A DNA stretch of 9,511 nucleotides, from positions 1 through 9,511 of the forward strand of contig JASLFF010000171.1 in the NCBI GenBank assembly GCA_030150795.1. Reading direction: 5' to 3'. The DNA is from Terriglobales bacterium. Its GTDB lineage: Bacteria; Acidobacteriota; Terriglobia; Terriglobales; Gp1-AA117. Under the pieces are notes generated by a model. The model was given only the letters and a program-made list of their open reading frames with translations. It did no database searches and was not told the DNA's origin. Position numbers and translations under genes: made by a program. Below are positions 5,269 to 9,511 of the stretch, in pieces (within the stretch, counting starts at the first letter, position 1; each line of letters starts with the position of its first letter).

Positions 5269-6669
5269 TTACCAAAAGAGCTTCATGAATCCTGTAGCGG
5301 GCAGATCAGCGACGATAAATTTCTGTTCTCGTCCCACGTTTTTCATCAACGCCTCAGCCGCCAGGTACCCACTACGCACCGCGCCTTCCATGGTGGCAGG
5401 CCAACCGGTCGCGGTCCAATCACCAGCCAGGAAAATTTGCGGCCACTGTGTTTTTGCCGCCGGACGATATTTATCGAGTCCCGGAAGAATTGCATATGTG
5501 GCGTAAATTTCCTTGATAACCGTTGCTTTCATCAGCTTCGCTTCACGCACCACAGGAAAGAACTCAGCCAACTCGCGCGTTGCCAGCTCTAGAATTTCCT
5601 CGCGTGATTTCTGCACCAGTGACTTGGACGCGCTTACGACCAACTCCACGTAGCTGCCCTGACTGCTCTGTTCCCTGCTCTCATGGAACTTTGACTTATG
5701 AAACATCCATTGAATCGTGCGATCCAGCAGTACCGCATGCGGCAATGGTGTAATTTCGCGATCAAACCATAGATGAATCCCGGTGATGGATGATGGCTCA
5801 AATTTCGCTAGTTGCTGCTTGATTGGTGTAGCCCACTCGTCCGACGGGAGCAGGCTTGCGACATTCTGAAATGGAGCGGCCAGCACAGCAAAATCAAACT
5901 GCTGCTCGCCTGAACCGGTCAATACTCCCACGCGATCTTGCTTCGGTCCGATAGCCGTCACTGGGGACCTTAACAGCACCTCTCCGCCTCTCGTGCGTAT
6001 ATATTCAATTGCGTTTCCGTACAAATCTGAGAGTGGAATGCTCGGCAGCCCCATTCTACCCGCTGTAGCGGACTTCATGAATGACTCGCGAAAGACCTGC
6101 GCAGCATAGCGCACGGAAATGCGATCCAGGTCTTCGTTGAGTGCGCTCACCAGCACGGTCTTCCAGAACCGCTCAATCGCTTGTTCCGTCTGCTTATGCC
6201 GGCGCAACCAGGAAAGAAAATCTTCCGCTGAATCCTCCGGCAAGCCTCGGCTCATCACTGCCATCGCTTGAGATATCGCAATCTTGTCACTGGCGCTCAG
6301 CATCTTTGCGCCGAGAAACGTTGGCACGTTATGCATTGGAGCTGGAAGAAATGAAGGAGCCATTCTGCTGGTGCGGCCGCCCGGCTCAATGAACGTCAAC
6401 TCGTCAAACCACCGGATTTTTCCGCTCACTCCCAGCCGATCGTAAAAATCAATCAGGTTTGTGCAGCAGCCAAGCAGGACGTGCTGGCAGTTATCCACCA
6501 CCTCGCCGGTACCCGGATGTTCGTAGGATGACGCACGTCCTCCCACGTAGGGCCGCCGCTCAAAGACCGTGACGCGTAAACCGGCCTCAGCCAGCACGCA
6601 ACCGGCGACCAGCCCGGCGAGCCCGCCGCCCACAATGGCAACGCTGAATTGTCGGGTATCGGCAGTCAT
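5269..6669 (-). CDS. hpnE: Hydroxysqualene dehydroxylase HpnE (squalene-associated FAD-dependent oxidoreductase)
   Basis: HpnE is the FAD enzyme that reduces hydroxysqualene to squalene, the last step of the bacterial HpnCDE route. The 466 residues show an N-terminal dinucleotide-binding fold AIVGGGLAGL (11-20) with the acidic end of strand 2 as FERRPYVGGRASS (36-48), then DNCQHVLLGCCTNL (59-72). The C-terminal FAD motif LAGDWTATGWPATMEGAVRSG (414-434) is very typical of HpnE and related amine-oxidase/phytoene-desaturase folds. About 25 residues follow this motif. The ATG shares four bases (ATGA) with the end of hpnD and no Shine-Dalgarno sequence is visible, so translation is probably coupled. 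It is the last recognised gene of the operon. A carotenoid desaturase would be the main alternative, but the hpnC-hpnD neighbours decide for HpnE. Confidence 0.93.
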   Translation of the reverse strand: MTADTRQFSVAIVGGGLAGLVAGCVLAEAGLRVTVFERRPYVGGRASSYEHPGTGEVVDNCQHVLLGCCTNLIDFYDRLGVSGKIRWFDELTFIEPGGRTSRMAPSFLPAPMHNVPTFLGAKMLSASDKIAISQAMAVMSRGLPEDSAEDFLSWLRRHKQTEQAIERFWKTVLVSALNEDLDRISVRYAAQVFRESFMKSATAGRMGLPSIPLSDLYGNAIEYIRTRGGEVLLRSPVTAIGPKQDRVGVLTGSGEQQFDFAVLAAPFQNVASLLPSDEWATPIKQQLAKFEPSSITGIHLWFDREITPLPHAVLLDRTIQWMFHKSKFHESREQSSQGSYVELVVSASKSLVQKSREEILELATRELAEFFPVVREAKLMKATVIKEIYATYAILPGLDKYRPAAKTQWPQIFLAGDWTATGWPATMEGAVRSGYLAAEALMKNVGREQKFIVADLPATGFMKLFW

Positions 6670-7568
6670 ACAATGCGGAGTAGAAATCCGCGAGATAATA
6701 CCTTCAATTTTTCCCAGAGCGTCAGCCGGACGCGCTCCGTAAGCACATCGTAGTTCCGGTCCGCGATCTTCTGCAGCAGGCGGCTGTAAATTTCCACCAG
6801 CACCCAGAGCGCGGCGCGGCTGTCTTCATCAATCAGTTCCATCAGCCACTTTGCCGACTCATAATACTTGCGCGCGCGCTCCGCTTCGTATTCCAGCACA
6901 GGCCGCATCTGCTGCACTTGCGACGGGTTCTGTAATACGCTGGAAGAAAAATTTGCAGCTGTAAGGTTGCTGCGCACCAGGTCTTCCGCGGGAATGTAAA
7001 TGCGTCCCATGTAAGCATCTTCTTTTACGTCGCGAATGATATTGGTCAATTGGAATGCCAGCCCGCAATCTTCGGCCAGAAATTCGGCTTTGGTGTCCTG
7101 ATATCCAAAAATCCTGATACATACCAGACCCACAACAGATGCCACGTAATAACAATATTGCTTCAGGTCTTCAAAGGTTTCGCAGAGAATCGCCGGCGAC
7201 TCCGCTGATGCCGGCGGAATATCCAAGTCTAAGCTGGTGCCATAAACTAATTTTTCAAAAAGTTCAGGCGGAATCTTGAATTTTGCTTGAGCGTCGCCCA
7301 GCGCCATCAGCACCGGATCATCAGTCGCCTTGCCGGCAAAAACTGCTTTCGCGGAGTCCAGCCATTCACTCAACTTCTGGCGTTTTAGCTGTGGATCAAC
7401 TCCAGGCTCGTCGGAGATATCATCGGCGTGCCGCATGAATGCGTACACCGCGCTCAGCGCGTTGCGCTTTTCTGAAGGCAGCACCATGAAGCCGTAATAA
7501 AAATTCTTGGCAGCACGGCGTGCTATGCCCCGGCAAACTGCATAGGCATGGCTGAGCTGGTCACTCAC
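6666..7568 (-). CDS. hpnD: Presqualene diphosphate synthase HpnD
   Basis: HpnD joins two farnesyl diphosphates into presqualene diphosphate. The 300 residues have the trans-isoprenyl diphosphate synthase (squalene/phytoene synthase) fold with both Mg-binding acid motifs: DDISDE (49-54) inside AFMRHADDISDE, and NIIRDVKED (176-184) followed by GRIYIP. SLDLDI and YCYYVASVVGL are also family-typical. The start is a GTG (7566-7568) overlapping the hpnC TGA as GTGA; no nearby ATG fits before the conserved FYYGFMVLPSEKR region, and no Shine-Dalgarno sequence is seen, which suggests coupling to hpnC. The 3' end overlaps hpnE by four bases. A phytoene synthase is excluded mainly by context: it sits between a second, diverged synthase (HpnC) and HpnE. 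Confidence 0.93.
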   Translation of the reverse strand: MSDQLSHAYAVCRGIARRAAKNFYYGFMVLPSEKRNALSAVYAFMRHADDISDEPGVDPQLKRQKLSEWLDSAKAVFAGKATDDPVLMALGDAQAKFKIPPELFEKLVYGTSLDLDIPPASAESPAILCETFEDLKQYCYYVASVVGLVCIRIFGYQDTKAEFLAEDCGLAFQLTNIIRDVKEDAYMGRIYIPAEDLVRSNLTAANFSSSVLQNPSQVQQMRPVLEYEAERARKYYESAKWLMELIDEDSRAALWVLVEIYSRLLQKIADRNYDVLTERVRLTLWEKLKVLSRGFLLRIV

Positions 7569-8497
7569 AGAAGCTTGTCCATGGCCGCGCGCAGCACCAA
7601 CATGAGCTTGCGGGCCTTAGAAATTTCTGGCCGCGCCCGCAACACGTCAAACTTCTGGCGCTCAATGGCATTCAGGATTTCCTGCCCCCCACGGCTGAAC
7701 AATTCCAGATCAATTGCGAGCTCGCGGTTAACGATCTTTACCAGCGGCAGTCCGCGGGCAAACCAATCACGCGCCCGCTCGACTTCAAATTTCATCATCG
7801 CCAGAAATTGCGGTGTTGCGCGGCGCTGCGAGATGTCTTCACCCGTTACGCCAAAGCGGCGCAGGTCTTCCAGCGGAAGATAGATGCGGCCTTTGCCGTA
7901 ATCGACAAAAACGTCCTGCCAGAAATTTGCGAGTTGCAGCGCGGTGCAGGTGTGGTCAGAGAGTTGCTGCCGCTCGGCGTCACTATAACCGCACAGATAG
8001 AGAACCAGATGGCCGACAGGGTTTGCCGAGTAACGGCAGTAAGCCAGAATATCGTCGAACGTTTCAAAACGCGTGATAGTCTGGTCCTGCCTGAAGGCGA
8101 TCAGCAAATCAGAGAATTCATGTTGGGGAATGCTGAATTGCTTCACGGTGTCAGACAGGGCAACAAACACGGGATGCTTTGGCGATCCGGCATAGCAGGC
8201 GTTCAGCTCAGTCTCCCACTGCTCCAGCAGCTCGAGCGACTGCTGCGGATCACCGACCTCGTCCCCCAGGTCATCGGAGATGCGGCAGTAAGCGTAAACA
8301 TTATAGAAATGCTGGCGCAGACGGCTGGGCAGGAACCAGGTTGCGACGGAAAAATTCTCATAATGCGTTTTCGCCAGCCGCTCACAGTACGCACGCGCTT
8401 CTTCCAGGGATGGCGCAGTGGCCGGAATGCGATACGATTCCGGCAGCGCGTTCCATCCCAGCGGCATGGACGTACTGCTTGTGCGCATTACTGACAT
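7565..8497 (-). CDS. hpnC: Hydroxysqualene synthase HpnC
   Basis: HpnC converts presqualene diphosphate to hydroxysqualene in the three-enzyme squalene pathway. The 310 residues carry the squalene/phytoene synthase fold, with ARAYCERLAKTHYENFSVATW near the N-terminus (34-54), the first acid motif SDDLGDE (74-80), YCRYSANPVGHLVL (153-166) and the second acid motif NFWQDVFVDYGKGRIYLP (191-208). The NFWQDV form and ANPVGHLVL are characteristic of HpnC rather than HpnD. The ATG at 8495-8497 lies two bases after the stop of the upstream dehydrogenase; in-frame ATGs at 8488 and 8467 are possible later starts and would not touch the conserved core. It overlaps hpnD by four bases. HpnC and HpnD are related paralogues, but the motifs separate them clearly. 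Confidence 0.93.
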   Translation of the reverse strand: MSVMRTSSTSMPLGWNALPESYRIPATAPSLEEARAYCERLAKTHYENFSVATWFLPSRLRQHFYNVYAYCRISDDLGDEVGDPQQSLELLEQWETELNACYAGSPKHPVFVALSDTVKQFSIPQHEFSDLLIAFRQDQTITRFETFDDILAYCRYSANPVGHLVLYLCGYSDAERQQLSDHTCTALQLANFWQDVFVDYGKGRIYLPLEDLRRFGVTGEDISQRRATPQFLAMMKFEVERARDWFARGLPLVKIVNRELAIDLELFSRGGQEILNAIERQKFDVLRARPEISKARKLMLVLRAAMDKLL

Positions 8498-8499
8498 GA

Positions 8500-9510
8500 T
8501 CAGTGGCCAGGAATGATGGCCGTTTTAATCTGGCTACCGCGATCGAGCATCTGTTGCAGCACTTGCTTCAGCTTGGAAAGAGGCGCCTCGCCGGTAACAT
8601 AGTCAGTACTCTTCACGTTCTTTTCCGCAATCAATGAAAAAGCCTTGCGGACCGTCTGCGGCGTGTGATGAAACGTGGCTTTCAAGGTGATTTCAGAATA
8701 ATGTAGCCGGTTGGTATCCAACTCGACCTTGGTCCCGCTGGCGCATCCGCCAAAAAAATTCACCACGCCGCCGCGGCGGACCATCTCCACGGCCCATTGC
8801 CACGTTTGCGGGCGGCCCACCGCCTCAATCACAATGTCTGCCCCGCGACCTTCGGTAACGCCAATCACGCGGTCAATGGGATCCTGGTGTTTTCCTATCT
8901 GGACCACTTCATCCGCACCGAATCTTTTCGCGGCTGCTACCTGTTCCGCCCGCTTCACAACTGAAATCACTTTGCATCCGGTGAGCTTGGCCACCTGTAC
9001 CAGCATCAACCCCAGAGGACCCGCGCCGATAACCGTGACTGTATCGCCGATATCCGCACCTGTTTCCTGTAACCCTCGCAACGCGCAGGCCAGTGGCTCA
9101 GTCATGGCCGCCGACTCAAAACTCAGGTCGTCCGGCAGAGCAAGCATGTTGGTTTCAACAATGCGCCGTGGGATCTTGATGTATTCGGCATAGGCGCCGT
9201 TATTGAACAAAAGGTCTTCGCAGATATTTTCCTGATGCTTCAGGCAATAGAAGCAGGCACCACATGGAGCGGAGTTCAGCGCAACAACTTTCATGCCGCG
9301 GCGGAAATCGCGCACGCCGGGCCCAACTTCTTCAATTACACCTGAAAGTTCGTGGCCAAACAACGCAGGCGGAACAATCATGCGTGCGTGATAGCCGCGC
9401 TGATACACCTTGAGGTCCGTCCCGCAGGTAAGCGCCACGTTCACCTTCACCAGCACCTCGCCGGGCTCAAGCGTGGGAATAGGCACCTTCTCAATCTTAA
9501 TGTCCTCTTT
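8500..9510 (-). CDS. Zinc-dependent medium-chain alcohol/polyol dehydrogenase, 5' end missing
   Basis: The frame stays open to the right edge (336 visible residues). The GTG at 9484-9486 is not the start: upstream codons read KEDIKIEK, a usual opening for this family, so only about ten residues are probably missing. Visible numbering from 9510: the N-terminal GroES-like domain has catalytic zinc ligands C29 (LTCGTDLKVY) and H53-E54 (FGHELSGVIEEVG), with E138 (MTEPLACALRG). Four structural zinc cysteines sit at 83, 86, 89 and 97 (CGACFYCLKHQENIC). The Rossmann domain has VIGAGPLGLM (about 160-169). The acidic residue expected at the end of strand 2 is replaced by Lys-Arg (VVKRAEQ, K186), suggesting NADP(H) rather than NAD(H). 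Relatives oxidise sorbitol, threonine or other secondary alcohols; the substrate cannot be read from sequence. It ends two bases before hpnC and so is probably co-transcribed with the squalene genes. Confidence 0.9.
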   Translation of the reverse strand, partial: KEDIKIEKVPIPTLEPGEVLVKVNVALTCGTDLKVYQRGYHARMIVPPALFGHELSGVIEEVGPGVRDFRRGMKVVALNSAPCGACFYCLKHQENICEDLLFNNGAYAEYIKIPRRIVETNMLALPDDLSFESAAMTEPLACALRGLQETGADIGDTVTVIGAGPLGLMLVQVAKLTGCKVISVVKRAEQVAAAKRFGADEVVQIGKHQDPIDRVIGVTEGRGADIVIEAVGRPQTWQWAVEMVRRGGVVNFFGGCASGTKVELDTNRLHYSEITLKATFHHTPQTVRKAFSLIAEKNVKSTDYVTGEAPLSKLKQVLQQMLDRGSQIKTAIIPGH

Positions 9511-9511
9511 G

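Noticed and set aside
5255..5285. Hairpin CTCTTT/AAAGAG with TTTT at the end of hpnE as a terminator
   Set aside because: The stem has six pairs, only two of them GC, and overlaps the last codons of hpnE. Likely too weak; the clear terminator is at 4823-4866.
5090..5506. Forward 138-residue open frame over the end of hpnE and the spacer
   Set aside because: Over half is antisense to the conserved C-terminal FAD motif region of hpnE, and no ribosome binding site or domain is seen.
7808..8494. Forward 228-residue open frame antisense to hpnC
   Set aside because: It mirrors hpnC almost fully. The reverse strand has clear HpnC acid motifs and operon overlaps, while this frame shows no recognisable domain and is typical antisense openness in GC-biased codons.

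Overview
The window looks like chromosomal DNA from a soil-type acidobacterium (Acidobacteriota, Koribacter/Terriglobia-like). This is an inference from moderate GC content, the flavour of the proteins, and the mix of an ftsY-riboflavin gene run with a hopanoid-type squalene operon. No 16S or other decisive marker is present. I see no insertion sequence, tRNA, rRNA, CRISPR array or phage gene.

Left part (1-2001): the 3' portion of a membrane c-di-GMP phosphodiesterase-type sensor (dCache-TM-HAMP-HD-GYP) enters from the left edge. It converges on a small reverse-strand gene for an 83-residue charged helical protein of unknown function. A 229-base divergent spacer follows, with a good -10 box in front of ftsY.

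Centre (2002-4812, + strand): ftsY (signal recognition particle receptor), ribD (bifunctional deaminase/reductase) and ribE (riboflavin synthase alpha chain) form a tight operon. The ftsY-ribD gap is 25 bases, and ribD and ribE overlap by one base. I found no FMN riboswitch. The deaminase half of RibD departs from consensus at one zinc-ligand position and in the substrate-loop motif.

Spacer 4813-5268: this 456-base gap is not empty. On the reverse strand it holds a 31-residue single-membrane-span ORF with a good ribosome binding site, then two stem-loops, the second followed by a strong U tract. This looks like a self-contained small transcript and is the most novel item here.

Right part (5269-9511, - strand): transcription runs from the right edge through a zinc-dependent medium-chain dehydrogenase (5' end cut off), hpnC, hpnD and hpnE. 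The genes are 2 bases apart or overlap by 4 bases, so they almost certainly form one mRNA. HpnD, HpnC and HpnE together convert two farnesyl diphosphates to squalene via presqualene diphosphate and hydroxysqualene. Squalene is the precursor of hopanoids, but no squalene-hopene cyclase lies inside the window. The role of the dehydrogenase in this operon is unknown.
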